Shown: positions 1 through 9,979, counted from the first letter of the stretch. The stretch is 64,000 nucleotides of DNA from Opitutaceae bacterium (GCA_015075305.1 JABTUS010000003.1:62001-126000); one strand, 5' to 3'. Numbers and translations: made by a program. Notes: generated from the letters alone by a model not told the origin.

Positions 1-904
1 TTGCGGTTGGCGTGCAGTGCGTAACCAAGTTTTTCCAACAGGCGGCGCACCGTGTTTGGACAGACCCGCAGGTGCAGCCGGCGCAATTGCCGGCTGATCT
101 GACGCAAACGCAGACCGGTCCACAATCCGCGCCGGCCCATCGGATCGCCGGCGGTGTCGGCGGTCAGCAGCGAGCGGAGGTTCGTCAGGATCTCCGCCGT
201 TTTTTTTCCACCGGCTGGCGTCCGGCTCCGGCCCGGCGGACGCGCCCGTGCAATACCTGGCCGGTGAGCAGTTCGCGCCGGCCGCGTGCCACGGTCGCCG
301 CATCCAGGCCCAGCAACCCGGCCATCCGTCGGTCCCCGCCATGACCGCGCTGCAGGCTTTCCAACCCGGCGTAGAGCCGGCGCTGCTGCTCGTCGAGCAG
401 GCCGTAGAAAAGGGCGACTGCCGCCGGCAGTTCGTCGTCCCGGCCCTGCCTGGCCGCCCACTGCTCCTGCCAGCGGGCGCGCTCGGCGGCGCCGTGGAGG
501 TAACGGTCCGGACAGGGCCGGCGCTGCAAGCGGTCGCGTTGCACCAGCTGGCGCAACGCATCCTTGCACGGCACGCCGACGACGGCATCCAACTCCTCGG
601 TGAAGTACCCGGCCGGCGCCTGAGTGGTGAGCACGGCCACGGTGTCGAGCAAAGTGCCATGCCGGGAAAAACGAACGTCCTGATACGACCAAAGTCCCTG
701 AGCATCATAACGAGCGATCGAGTGGAGAGTGTAATACGCTCCCCGATGCGAATAGCTGGTGGTGTAGTCCAGCGTGGCGAGTTTGCGGAAAACCGTGAGG
801 TCAACCTCGGTCCCCAGCGCCGCTTTCAGTTCAGGCAAGGTGGCCACGGCCTGACGTTGGAAAACCTCGACGAGTCGCTCCGCAGAATAGTGAATCCGAT
901 TCAT
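1..904 (-). CDS. ISAzo13-family transposase, partial, needing a -1 frameshift
   Basis: Frame 0 (904 to 185) encodes 239 residues: a winged-helix-like N-terminal part (about 1-135), then the ISAzo13 N-terminal region with YGLLDEQQRRLYAGLE and GRVRRAGAGRQPVEKK. It stops soon after a run of eight A. Reading the run with a -1 slip continues as VEKKTAEILTNLRSLL..., DPMGRRGLW and RRLLEKLGYALHANRK, which is the ISAzo13 core and stays open to the window edge. Either programmed -1 frameshifting makes the full transposase or this copy carries an indel. The catalytic DDE residues would lie outside the window. Assignment is by recognised family motifs. Confidence 0.8.
200..207 (-). other. A8 slippery run, probable -1 frameshift site
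   Basis: Eight consecutive A on the minus strand, read GTG GAA AAA AAA CGG in frame 0. A -1 slip restores an open frame that carries the rest of the transposase. Homopolymeric A runs of this length are known frameshift sites in several IS families. Confidence 0.6.
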
Positions 905-1079
905 AATGTTAGCTTAACGCCAAAACCCGGCGAGTCGAGCGTTAATATAACATCCACTCCATCTCAATCACCACACGACCGGCCCTCGTGTTTCTCCTCT
1001 AACCGGATCCATAGATCTGCCCAGTCTTTCTTCCGAGCACGCCCGTCCAATTGTACTCTTTACGCTCCATTGAATGAAG

Positions 1080-3416
1080 TTATTTTTGCACACGCCCATA
1101 GTCCTTCCCGTTTGAGGTGGGGTTGGGCAAAACCTGCTGGAGGATATTGATGGCCGGATCCTCGGGACGGAAGCTGTTGGACTGGTTGTAGTACAGGCCC
1201 GTGCCCTGCAACACGGAGGCAAGTTTGGCCGTCCATCCGGTTCCGTTGCTGGCATTTTCAATGTATCCCCAGTCGCGGAACGGCCGCACCACTGCGCCGC
1301 TCGTCTTTGTGTCGCCCTCGCGGATATCCCAGTCTCCACGCCAGCCGTCCATTCTCGCATAGTCGAAATCGTAACCATTGGGCATGAGGAACGCCCGGTT
1401 CTGGCGCTTGTTTCCGCTTTGGTCATGACGGCGTCCGAAAGTGGTTACGAGGCGGCCTCCGAAGAAGGTGCTCTGCAGCATGGCCCCCTTCGTCTGGATC
1501 AGATTGACCGTAGAATCGGCATTTTCACCCGCGCTTGCCTCCGTGATGCCGGCCTGGCCGAAAGTCGCCGGGTCAGTCACCCACTTCTTTGCGATCGGAT
1601 CATACCAGACAAAATTGTAGTTTCCATACTCGGCCCGCGAAGGAGCGTAGTCCACATTCTGGCCGTTGGCGTCTCCCACATAGTAGTGGTAATAGGGTCG
1701 GGTGGCCAGTTGGGAGGTGACGAATCCGTTGGTGTTGGCCTGGTTTCCCTTCGGCTGGCCTGCGGGCGCGTAGATCGGATGGTCCGAGATCATCGCATCG
1801 CGAAAACGATAGACGTGATTCTTGGACTTGCGCTCTTCATAGTATCCGAGCACCTGCTGCTTCCCAAGAAACCGGAGCCATTTCGACTTTTCCTTCGTCA
1901 AATCGAGGATGTAGGCGAGCTGTGCGCGGTAGCTGTCCTGTTCGTAGGGTGTTTCGGTCCAGACCGGTTCAGCGATGCCGAGATAAGGTTTCAGGAAGAA
2001 GGGATTGGCACTGCCGTCGAGCAGGCGGCTGTTGGGATCGACGTAGAGGTAGCCGCTTGTGCCCACGGGCGTGGTTGAGCCCACGGTGGTCTTGCGGGTG
2101 CGGTCGGCGTCCTCCCTCTGCCAGGCAAACTGGAACGCAGCCGTATGGCGGCCAGTGTCGAGGAGGAACTGTTCGAACTCGATCGTCGATGTTGCAACCT
2201 CCTCCCGTTGATAATTGGGACCGGCGAGATTGATGTTTGCGTAGTCGAAGATCGAGCGATCGGAGATGCCTCGGACGACCGCGAACAGGGGCCGCCCATC
2301 GCGAACCGGCTCCGCTATGCTCTCGAGGAGGCGGTTGACTCCTGCGATGCTGCTGGGACCGTTGGTGGCGGTGGCGCCGGGCATCCGGCTGATTTCCCAG
2401 AGCTTGATTCCTCCGTTGTCGACGAAGAGAACCGGCCCGGGCCTGTTCTGATTGCCGAGCCCCGGGGGATTTGTCGTGCCCGTGAAGGGTGTGGCGACGC
2501 CGTTGATTGTGGCGATCTGGGTGACCGGATCCCATGTGGGGCTGCCGAGATCGCGCCAGTAGGAGACTCCATCACGGGGAGTCAGGGTATTGGCCCGGGT
2601 GCCGTCCGCCAGGTACGACTGGAAGGAGGCGCGCAGCGAGGTCCACTTGAAGGGCTGGACACGCATCATCGCGTTGAGCCGCCGTGTATTGTAGCCGGAG
2701 GGCTTCTGGTGATATTCGTCGTGCTGGTAGACGGCGCTGATGCGGGCGGCGAGTTTCCCCGGAATGAGCGCGCGGTTGAGATCGAGCGACGTGCGCCACC
2801 CGCCAGTGTCGTCGAAACGGAGCTGTGTGGTCGAGATCGCCCGGTTCAGGTTGGCGGAGGACGCGACCATGTTCACCGTGCCCGAGCCTTCGCCGAGGCC
2901 GAAGATGCTGGAATTGGGACCTCGGCTGATTTCGACGGCGTCAATGTCGATGGGGTCGACAGGCACCCTGCCGCTGGTGGCGAAACCGGATCGCGTGATG
3001 TTTGCGGAGCCAATGCCGCGGACTCGATTTGCGGACTCGCGATCAGACAGCACGCGGTCAGTGACGCGGCCGTTGCGATCGATCGAGAACTCCGTGTAAG
3101 TGCCCGCACCTTCGGCCCCTGCCTCATAGGCGAAGATGTCGTTTATATCGAGCATCGCGAAGTCCTCCATCTGCTGCTTGGTGACAACCGAGATCGAAGA
3201 GGCGAGATCCTCGAGGCTGGAATTGAGCCGGGTGCCGGACATGGTGTTCGTCGCGAGGTAGCCGGTTGTCGATTCCGTCACCTCGAATGGGGAGAGCTGG
3301 ATGACATCCGGCTTATCGGGTGGTGTGTCGGTTGACTTTGCCTGCGCGTGAGAGTCGTTTCCTGAAAGCACGCCGAGCAATGCGGCGAGCAGGGTGAGGG
3401 ATAGTTTGGGTTTCAT
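1080..3416 (-). pseudogene. TonB-dependent receptor, C-terminus removed by IS insertion
   Basis: Outer-membrane TonB receptor fragment of 778 codons. It has a signal peptide (MKPKLSLTLLAALLGVLSG), a TonB-box-like VIQLSPFEV, a plug domain with TGYLATNTMSGTRL and VEISRGPNSSIFGLGEGSG, then much of the barrel. Intact relatives run past 900 residues and end in an aromatic residue. Here the frame ends at NGKDYGRVQK, where IS sequence begins, so the last barrel strands are missing and insertion in the outer membrane is unlikely. It is the last gene of a sigma/FecR/STN/TonB locus. The substrate cannot be read from the sequence; iron chelates or glycans are the usual classes. Confidence 0.88.
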
Positions 3417-3493
3417 GGTTGTCGGTGGGGAGTCAGGGGAAATGGACGGTGGCTCAGTCGCGGGCGGTCGCCGTTCTTTGCCGGCGCCGCCCG

Positions 3494-3862
3494 TCAGTCG
3501 TTTGGGTCGGGGGCCCTTGTCACGGCGACGGCCCCGCGGTTCCTGCCGGGGGTTGCGATGAGCTTTGTGCCGTTCAGCATTCTGTTGAGGGCCTCGCGCG
3601 GTGTGAAATCGCCCTTTATTGGATTTGTCCGGGTGCCTTCAATTTCTCGGGCGGAATAGAGCAGCTCCAAGCGGGCTTGCTGGGCAAACTGCTTGAGCGT
3701 GATGTGGGCGTCTCCGGCTGGAACATCGAACGCTCGTGTGGCTGAATCGCCGGTTTCCGGCGATTCGCCATTGAGGGCCGCGCCTGCACTGAATCCGAAG
3801 CACAGGATGCAGGCGATGTGGATGGCGCGTGTCAGAATTTGATGGCAGCGTAGGTTGGGCAT
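3494..3862 (-). CDS. Secreted STN-domain protein
   Basis: About 122 residues: signal peptide, then an STN (secretin/TonB short N-terminal) domain with FDVPAGDAHITLKQFAQQA and LNRMLNGTKL. In FecA-type receptors this domain is fused to the receptor N-terminus and passes the signal to FecR. Here it is a separate protein 77 bp upstream of the receptor. The start chosen (MPNLRCHQ) puts the hydrophobic signal near the N-terminus; an upstream ATG at 3898 is possible. Inference: a free periplasmic signal-transfer or sensor piece. The equivalent domain at 56178-56577 is in frame with its receptor. Confidence 0.75.
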   Translation of the reverse strand: MPNLRCHQILTRAIHIACILCFGFSAGAALNGESPETGDSATRAFDVPAGDAHITLKQFAQQARLELLYSAREIEGTRTNPIKGDFTPREALNRMLNGTKLIATPGRNRGAVAVTRAPDPND

Positions 3863-3985
3863 GAATTCATGGGCGCAGAAGCCCTCGACACACCCCACTT
3901 AGACGAACCAACCCGGATGGCCTAACTAATCATGGGCGCGGGTTTCCCAAAAAATATGGGAATGCAGGTGCGGCTGCCTTCAATC

Positions 3986-5080
3986 CTATCGCGCCGCGAT
4001 CGGATTCCGTCGCAAAAGTATCTCATCGCCCTGGCGTTCGGCGACTATGCCAAAGCTCTGCTCAAGCACTTCGATGAAGGCGTCGTAGCCGTGCGGTGCA
4101 AAGCTCCCACCGAACAGTTCGGCGCCCAGTGACGCATCGCCGATCACGATCTGGCTGCGATTGTAGCGATTGAATTCAGTGACGACGTCCGCGAGAGGCG
4201 TGTCGGAAAACTCGAGCCTGCCCTCCTGCCAGGCCAGGGTGCTCTCCAGGCGTTCTGCGGGCAATGTGGCGACCCGTACGATGGGAGCTTCGCGTGTGTC
4301 ATTGGCGGGAAGGGAAACGGTGGCCTGCTCGCCGGCGACGAGCAGATGTGCGGAAACAGGATCACTTTTCTCTTCGGCAGCAGTGTTGGTTGGCGCGGCC
4401 TTTGCCGCAACCGCCTGTTTCAGGCTGACTTTGCCTTCCTTGACGAGGACCTCGACGGAGCTGGGACGGTAGCGCACGTTGAATGCGGTGCCAACTGCAC
4501 GAACGGAAACCGCGCCGACGTCGACCCAGAAGGGTCGCTGGGGATTCTTCGCCACCGAAAAGAATGCCTCGCCCCGTTTGAGATTAACACGCCTTTCCGC
4601 CGCAGTGTAAGCCACCTCAACCAGGCTGTCGGTGTTCAGTCTTAGCACGGAACCGTCCGGCATCTGCATGGTTCGCGTGGCTCCAATCTCTGTTGCCAGC
4701 GATGCGGTGTAGTTCTGTGGCGCGCGATCCGGCCGCAGGCTGAAAATTCCGCCGGCGATCATCAGGCAGGCCGCGGCGATGGATAGCGCGATGACCCCGC
4801 CGCGGCGTCTGGACTGCGAAACAGGTTCGGGGATGGCCGAAGTCTCGAATGGAATGACGTTGGTTGCGAGCGGTGGGGACTCCCGGAGCTGGTCCAGGAG
4901 GCGGGAAGTCTTGTCCATCTCCGCGAAGACCGCAGGATGCCGGTCATCGCGCTGCAGCCATTCAATGAATTCCTGCTGCTGGTCGTCGTTCAATCCTGCC
5001 CGCAGCTGCAATGTCCATTCTGCCGCTGCGCGTTCAATCGCGTGGGCATCATCGGAGGACGGGAATGGACGGGGTGTCAT
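3986..5080 (-). CDS. FecR-family anti-sigma/sigma regulator
   Basis: About 364 residues. The N-terminal cytoplasmic DUF4880-like helical region contains FIEWLQRDDRHPAVFAEMD; one membrane segment follows (VIALSIAAACLMIAGGIFSL, about 95-115); then a periplasmic FecR domain (MQMPDGSVLRLNTDSLVEVAY, VGTAFNVR, VLVKEGKVSL) and a C-terminal DUF4974-like part (FSDTPLADVVTEFNRY). Family role: holds or activates the partner ECF sigma factor when the outer-membrane receptor signals. The ATG used overlaps the sigma stop codon as TGATG, so the two are translationally coupled; a GTG one codon earlier is an alternative. Confidence 0.9.
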   Translation of the reverse strand: MTPRPFPSSDDAHAIERAAAEWTLQLRAGLNDDQQQEFIEWLQRDDRHPAVFAEMDKTSRLLDQLRESPPLATNVIPFETSAIPEPVSQSRRRGGVIALSIAAACLMIAGGIFSLRPDRAPQNYTASLATEIGATRTMQMPDGSVLRLNTDSLVEVAYTAAERRVNLKRGEAFFSVAKNPQRPFWVDVGAVSVRAVGTAFNVRYRPSSVEVLVKEGKVSLKQAVAAKAAPTNTAAEEKSDPVSAHLLVAGEQATVSLPANDTREAPIVRVATLPAERLESTLAWQEGRLEFSDTPLADVVTEFNRYNRSQIVIGDASLGAELFGGSFAPHGYDAFIEVLEQSFGIVAERQGDEILLRRNPIAAR

Positions 5081-5619
5081 CACGGGACTCTCCCCAGCAC
5101 GCCCCGCTCGCTCAGGTAGGTGCGGCAGCGCATGAGACCGATGACCATCTGTGCATTCACCGTATGGATGGAGAGTCCCAGACGTTCGGCGATCTGGCGA
5201 TTGGAGAGCCCCTGAATCCTCTGCAAGGTCATGATTTCGCGGCAGCGGGCGGGCAGCTGGCGGATTGCCTCGCGCAGAATCTCAATCTCCTGCGAGCGGC
5301 TGACCTGCTCTGCAACGTCGCTTCCTTCAGCTAAGACGTACGAGGGCTCCCCGCTAACTAAGGGCTCGGTTGAGACCACGCGGTTTCGGCGCACCAGATC
5401 AAGGGCGACATTGCGCGCCGTTGTGAAAAGAAAGGCCCGGGTATTCGCTATCGCCCCGGCACCGCGGGCGCGGAGCAGCCGCAGGTAGGATTCCTGAACC
5501 AAATCGTCCGGATCAACCAGCGAGGGAAATCGCGCCCGCAGCCACGCGCGCAGGGCGTTGGCATGAGGACGGACTTCCTCTTCGAACCAGCGGGCGGTTT
5601 CCAGATCTTGGGATGACAC
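5080..5619 (-). CDS. ECF sigma factor (FecI-like)
   Basis: 179 residues with sigma region 2 (LVDPDDLVQESYLRLLRA, then FLFTTARNVALDLVRRNR) and sigma region 4 (LPARCREIMTLQRIQGLS, RQIAERLGLSIHTVNAQM). Family role: directs RNA polymerase to the genes for its receptor. It is the first gene of the sigma, FecR, STN, TonB order on this strand and is coupled to fecR. A paralogue with the same layout lies at 57785-58318. With the receptor truncated by an IS, this signalling pair may have lost its input. Confidence 0.92.
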   Translation of the reverse strand: MSSQDLETARWFEEEVRPHANALRAWLRARFPSLVDPDDLVQESYLRLLRARGAGAIANTRAFLFTTARNVALDLVRRNRVVSTEPLVSGEPSYVLAEGSDVAEQVSRSQEIEILREAIRQLPARCREIMTLQRIQGLSNRQIAERLGLSIHTVNAQMVIGLMRCRTYLSERGVLGRVP

Positions 5620-5791
5620 GGGGTGCGGAAGCCTGCCGCCACCGAGGTTGAATGTTCAAGAAAAATGATTGCCGCCGGAGCCCGCATGCTGGGCGAGGAT
5701 ATCCGTCTTGGGACAATCCAATTGGGCGTTGAAGCCGGACGCGGGGTGGATGACGCTTGGACGTGAGCCAAAGTACCGAGCACCTGATTCG

Positions 5792-6958
5792 ATGAAACTG
5801 CATTTTCTTCCGCTGCCTGTGCGCCGATTGCTTGGCGTCAGGGTTCCGTCTCCCAAACCAGCCTTTCATCTGCTCGATCAACCCGGTTCGCTTGGACCCT
5901 TGATCGCCGCGCTGGACCGGGTGGATGAGGTGACGCTCGATACGGAGGCGGACAACATGTATCACTACAAAACGCGGATCTGCCTGCTGCAGTTCTTCGT
6001 CGATGGGGAGATTTTTCTCGTGGACGCTCTGGCGCCAGGTGTGGACACGAAGAAAATCTGGCCGCGTCTGGCGCGCAAACATCTGGTGATGCACGGCAGC
6101 GACTTTGACCTGCGCCTGCTTCACTCGGCATGCGGCTTTCGCGCAAAGAGCATTTTCGACACCATGCTTGCGGCACAGTTGCTCGGCAGGCAGCGGGTGG
6201 GTCTCGCCTCGCTTCTTGAGGAGCATTTTGGCGTCGCATTGGACAAGACGGGCCAGAAGGCAAACTGGTCGAAGCGTCCGATTACACCCAAGCTTCGGGA
6301 CTACGCCGCCCGCGACGTCGCCCATCTGCCCGCTCTTCGTGATCTGCTCACGCGGGAGTTGGTGAAACGAGATCGATTGGAATGGCTGGACCAGCAGTGC
6401 CGGCGTCAGATCGATGCGGGCTCCGAAGGTTTCGCGCCGCCTGACGAGAATGACTGGCGCATTGGAAAGTCGGAACGTTTGCGCGGCAAGGGCCTGACCG
6501 TGCTGCATGCCGTCTGGCACTGGCGGGAGCAGACCGCGCAGCGCCTCGATGTGCCGCCTTTCAAGGTGTGTTCGAACGACGTGCTGATTCACTATGCGCA
6601 GGCGGCGGAGGATGGCGGCGGTGAGGCGGCGATTCTGGCCGCGCACCATCTGGGAAGGCGCCATGACCGGCTCATCACCTCGCTCACCGCCGCGGTGCGC
6701 TCGGGGCTTCAACGCGATCCGCATTCGTTGCCAAGACGCCGGGGGCGCGATCCCAGCCATGTTCCGCTGACGCCTGAGGAGATGTCGCTTCAGGACCGTC
6801 TGAAGGCCGAAAGGGACCGGGTGGCAGCGAAGCTTGAGATTGAACCGACGCTCATCGCCAACCGCAGCCAGCTCGCACAGATTGCGCGCACTCCGGACAG
6901 GATCGGCGATGTGCTGCTGCCCTGGCAGGCCGGGCTAATTTCGGTGCCATCGGAGTAG
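5792..6958 (+). CDS. rnd: RNase D-like 3'-5' exoribonuclease
   Basis: About 388 residues. The DEDDy exonuclease domain (about 20-190) shows Exo I in VTLDTEADNMYHYKTRICLLQ, Exo II in MHGSDFDLRLL and Exo III in LRDYAARDVAHLPAL. An HRDC-like helical region follows (RLRGKGLTVLHAVWHWREQTA, about 240-310). Family role: trimming of tRNA and other RNA 3' ends in the cytoplasm. The ATG at 5792 (MKLHFLPLP) is preferred over an upstream ATG at 5669 because homology begins just after it and the upstream start would leave little room for the divergent sigma gene's promoter. Confidence 0.88.
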   Translation: MKLHFLPLPVRRLLGVRVPSPKPAFHLLDQPGSLGPLIAALDRVDEVTLDTEADNMYHYKTRICLLQFFVDGEIFLVDALAPGVDTKKIWPRLARKHLVMHGSDFDLRLLHSACGFRAKSIFDTMLAAQLLGRQRVGLASLLEEHFGVALDKTGQKANWSKRPITPKLRDYAARDVAHLPALRDLLTRELVKRDRLEWLDQQCRRQIDAGSEGFAPPDENDWRIGKSERLRGKGLTVLHAVWHWREQTAQRLDVPPFKVCSNDVLIHYAQAAEDGGGEAAILAAHHLGRRHDRLITSLTAAVRSGLQRDPHSLPRRRGRDPSHVPLTPEEMSLQDRLKAERDRVAAKLEIEPTLIANRSQLAQIARTPDRIGDVLLPWQAGLISVPSE

Positions 6959-6977
6959 GGCGAGATTTCCGCGAGGG

Positions 6978-8528
6978 CTACGGAGTGGGATTGACGATCA
7001 GGACCGTCGTCACGTCCGTACCGTTGCTTTCAAGGCGGCCCTTGTTGTTTTGCGCCGGCTCAAAGCGATTGTGGGAGTCAGTGCCGGCTGACATCAGCAC
7101 CTTGCCGACGCCTGAAACTTCGATGGCCCGGGCATTCGGCTGCTCGAGATCTCCGCCGAGAATACGCAGACCGTTCTCCGGATTGGGAGTGCCCCCGAGC
7201 AGGAGAACGGGGCGGGCGTTGTCGAACGCACTGATGTCGCGCACACGAATGTTAAAGGAAAATGAGACGCCGGGCGCATAGATGCCGGTGTCGCCGGCGA
7301 TGTCATTGAACGCGCCATTTCCGATGAAGAGACCCGCAAACTGATTGGTGGGGCTCTGGATCGCCAGGCGTGCGAGGTCCGCATGGCCGTCGTAGGTTTC
7401 GCCGTCCTTGAACAGTGCCTGATTCACCGCGGTCAAGCGGCCAATGGAGAATGCGGAGAAGAATGAGTTGGGTCCTGTTCCCTGGAGAATGACGGAGGCG
7501 TGGCCCTTCATGTACTGCACGTTTTGATTGTACTTTGCGGGCAGTGCAGGGCCGGATGCATTGTCGAGAGTCACAGTCAGGGAGCCGGGTCCGGAGAACT
7601 CCAACTGAACAATGTCGTCCTGAAGATCAATGTACGAGATTCGGGTGGTTTTTCCCGGATCCGCCGTGACGGTTGCAGCCGGGCCCGTCAGCAGCACCTG
7701 CGTGTAGACGTTGCCATTCGGATGATTGATTGTCCGCCAGGAAGGATCGGAGAAGGCGGGCCCCGCAAAGAGCTCCGCGGTGGAAACTGCAACGATGGCG
7801 CCGATGCTTCTCACGGTGCCTTCCGAGTTGCTGACCGCGACCGTGTAGACGCCGGCGACATCGGGACCGGCGTTGCTGCGGGTCAGAACGGAACTCGTCT
7901 CCCCGCTCAATGCTCGACCATTTCTCCGCCATTGGTAGGAAGGTGCGGGTGTGCCGCTCGCGGTCACCGACAGAGTCAGCGTGCCTCCGACATTAACGAC
8001 GGTCGTCGCGGGCTGGGAGGAAATGGAGGGCGCGACGCTGGCTGGTCCCGACACATTGATGGTGAACGGATAGTTGGTCGTGTCGCCCCCTATGGCATCG
8101 TGTGCCTGGACAGAAAACGTGTAGCTTCCCGTGGTTGTCGCAACGCCGGTAAGTTTCAGCGTCTCGGAATCCAGTCCGCTGAAGGAAAGGCCCGGCGGCA
8201 CCGAACCACTGTGTGTCCATGAGTCAGCGCCCGACGTCGTGCCTGTGATTGCGAAGCCGATCGTGACATTCGCACCCACGGAGACGTTCAGCGGGCTTGG
8301 CGACGTCGTGGCGAGCTGCGTCGCGCCGGCGAGCGTGTGAACCGCGCCAAGTGCTGCGGCGCTGGTGAACACTGAGCGGAGAATCGCACTTGCTGGAGAG
8401 AGGGTGGCTGCAGCGAATGAGAACGATCCGAAACGAAGCGCCGGCATGCGTTGAAGCAAGGCGACCAGCAGCATTGCGGGAACGTTGAACCAGACAAAGC
8501 GGCGTTGAAAGGCGTGGGAAAGTGTCAT
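6978..8528 (-). CDS. Secreted protein with putative Ig-like domains
   Basis: About 516 residues. The start at 8528 (MTLSHAFQRR) gives a long N-terminal hydrophobic signal ending near AGATQLA. Next come a putative-Ig (He_PIG-like) domain with SGSVPPGLSFSGLDSETLKL and TTGSYTFSVQAHDAIGGD, then an Ig-like domain with ISSQPATTVVNVGGTLTLSV, YQWRRNGRALSGETSS and AGVYTVAVSNSEGTV. The C-terminal half (about 250-516) is a non-repetitive beta-rich region I do not recognise. No CTERM or anchoring tail is visible. Its promoter region holds the same palindrome as the downstream-read DUF3570 operon (see 8631-8648), suggesting co-regulation. Surface or periplasmic location is inferred. Confidence 0.75.
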   Translation of the reverse strand: MTLSHAFQRRFVWFNVPAMLLVALLQRMPALRFGSFSFAAATLSPASAILRSVFTSAAALGAVHTLAGATQLATTSPSPLNVSVGANVTIGFAITGTTSGADSWTHSGSVPPGLSFSGLDSETLKLTGVATTTGSYTFSVQAHDAIGGDTTNYPFTINVSGPASVAPSISSQPATTVVNVGGTLTLSVTASGTPAPSYQWRRNGRALSGETSSVLTRSNAGPDVAGVYTVAVSNSEGTVRSIGAIVAVSTAELFAGPAFSDPSWRTINHPNGNVYTQVLLTGPAATVTADPGKTTRISYIDLQDDIVQLEFSGPGSLTVTLDNASGPALPAKYNQNVQYMKGHASVILQGTGPNSFFSAFSIGRLTAVNQALFKDGETYDGHADLARLAIQSPTNQFAGLFIGNGAFNDIAGDTGIYAPGVSFSFNIRVRDISAFDNARPVLLLGGTPNPENGLRILGGDLEQPNARAIEVSGVGKVLMSAGTDSHNRFEPAQNNKGRLESNGTDVTTVLIVNPTP

Positions 8529-8630
8529 GATGACTGCGTTGAAAACGTGCCGTGAGTGGAGCACCTCGATCTGAGGCTCCGTTCTTGAAGGGACCCTTCC
8601 CCATCCATGCGCACCTGAAAAGCGAAAGAC

Positions 8631-8648
8631 GGTAACAGCCCTGTTACC
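8631..8648 (-). promoter_or_regulatory. Palindromic site upstream of Ig-domain gene (copy 1)
   Basis: GGTAACAGCCCTGTTACC: perfect 8-bp arms around CC, about 100 bp before the chosen ATG at 8528. A 16/18 match occurs at 15295-15312 upstream of the other transcript of this neighbourhood, and the similarity extends outward on one side (GAAAAG...ACGG). Probable binding site of a dimeric regulator; the response regulator encoded at 12425-13183 is the natural candidate, but that link is inference. Confidence 0.65.
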
Positions 8649-8731
8649 GCCTGGATTTTTCAAGCCATGGTTCGCGGGAATTTCCCGGTGCCATGGCCGG
8701 CGAAAATTCGACGGGCCATTACGTTCGCTGT

Positions 8732-9979
8732 TCAGAACCTCATTGAAAGCTGGGCGGCTCCGGTGTGCTGCAGGCGGTTTCGTCCTGCCTCCTCTTGAAG
8801 CGAATACTGCACCTTGACCTGAAGGTTGGCTGTGAAGCGGAAGCTTGGTGCAAAATCGAACCGCCAGATATCACGACCCCACGGAACCAGAGCACCGCGA
8901 CTGTCACGAAGTCTGTCAAACGTCTGGCGATTCACCCGCACAGCCGCGGCCAGCCGGGGCGCGAGTCTGTACTTCATCTCAAGGAACGAGGACACGGTGT
9001 CCGCCAGGCCGACCCGCGGGATCTCAAATCGCCCATGGATGATTTCGACCCATGCCTGCAGATGTCTCCACGCGTAGGTTGCGTCGATCGCAACCACCGT
9101 CTGACGATAGTCGGCAATGCTCGCCCGGGCGACGATGCTTCGGCGCGCAGTGGGCAGCAGGTACCCGCCCGTGCTGGCGGAGAAACCGAAATTCCAGATC
9201 AGCGAGGGACGATAGCCGATGCGCGCGCTGACGGTGGGATTCTCCCAGGCATCCCGATGCAGATTCCAGGCTTCGGGACGTGAGGACAGGGAAGCGTTCT
9301 TGAATTCGGCCGCGAACTCAAAGTGGTTGGAGACACCGAAGATGGCTGCGCCCGTGGCATAGTTCGGACCCCAAATAAGCGGAAGCCGAAGAATTCGATC
9401 GGCGTTTTCCCTGGCGGCTGTGGAACTGCCTCGCAGGTGCGCCCAACCGAGCAGGATTTCGGTTGAACGGGCGGCTGCGGAGTCCCACATCGCCGTCAGG
9501 TGTTCGTAAGCCAGCGGAGCTGTGACAAAGGGGCTCTCCCAGGAGCCGTGCCGGAGATTCCAGCGTCCGACCACGGTCGAGAACTGGCCGAGCTGAACCC
9601 CGAGCCGTCCGTTCCTGCGAAGCTTCACGCGCAAGGCAAATTCATCGATGCGCCCTTGGAGATGCTTGTCCGAGGGATCAAATCCCCGGTCAAGACGCGC
9701 CTGGGCAAATGCGTAGAGGCGCGGGCCCCAATAGGCATCGAGGTTGAGTGAAAGACGGGGGCTGAAGAGCCTCCTGCTTGAAGTGACGATCAGGCCGGGT
9801 GGCAGGGAGGTGAAGGCGTAAGCCTCAAGATCGAGCGTGCCGCTCAAGCGGGCGGTGGCGGTCCCGGAGGGCGATTGAACCGTGAGAGCCTGCGAGATCC
9901 GTTCGAAAAGCTCCTCGGATCTCGACGGTGCCGCCGCGAGGAGAAGTCCGAGAAGGAGCGCGTTGCGGATTGCCTTCAT
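8732..9979 (-). CDS. Outer-membrane beta-barrel (porin-like) protein
   Basis: About 415 residues: signal peptide (MKAIRNALLLGLLLAAAPSRSEE), then alternating amphipathic strands such as LSLNLDAYWGPRLYAFAQARL and LRRNGRLGVQLGQFSTVVGRW, ending in AAQLSMRF with the terminal Phe typical of barrels. No specific porin family is recognised. The ATG overlaps the histidine kinase stop as ATGA, so it is the last gene of the operon and translationally coupled to the sensor. Kinase, cupredoxin and barrel together suggest a metal- or redox-related envelope job; the substrate is unknown. Confidence 0.75.
   Translation of the reverse strand: MKAIRNALLLGLLLAAAPSRSEELFERISQALTVQSPSGTATARLSGTLDLEAYAFTSLPPGLIVTSSRRLFSPRLSLNLDAYWGPRLYAFAQARLDRGFDPSDKHLQGRIDEFALRVKLRRNGRLGVQLGQFSTVVGRWNLRHGSWESPFVTAPLAYEHLTAMWDSAAARSTEILLGWAHLRGSSTAARENADRILRLPLIWGPNYATGAAIFGVSNHFEFAAEFKNASLSSRPEAWNLHRDAWENPTVSARIGYRPSLIWNFGFSASTGGYLLPTARRSIVARASIADYRQTVVAIDATYAWRHLQAWVEIIHGRFEIPRVGLADTVSSFLEMKYRLAPRLAAAVRVNRQTFDRLRDSRGALVPWGRDIWRFDFAPSFRFTANLQVKVQYSLQEEAGRNRLQHTGAAQLSMRF

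Larger units (their letters stand above)
1..1090 (-). mobile_element. ISAzo13-family insertion sequence, partial (runs off left edge)
   Basis: The transposase at 1-904 and the 180 bp upstream of it interrupt a TonB receptor gene. The receptor frame stays homologous to its family up to the residues GKDYG (about 1090) and then runs into RVQK and a stop, so the IS end lies at about 1075-1095. The minus-strand sequence GTGTGCAAAAATAAC there is the likely terminal repeat. The other end is outside the window, so neither the inverted repeat nor a target duplication can be confirmed. A short inverted repeat (TTAACGC...GCGTTAA, about 911-943) sits between the IS end and the start codon. Confidence 0.75.

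Noticed and set aside
2145..3335. 396-codon open frame on the plus strand inside the first TonB receptor
   Set aside because: It is the antisense shadow of a clear receptor gene; composition is dominated by Asp/Glu/Val/Gly as expected for the complement of GC-rich coding, with no homology.
5513..6760. 415-codon minus-strand frame opposite the RNase D gene
   Set aside because: Antisense of a gene with all DEDD motifs; no recognisable domains.
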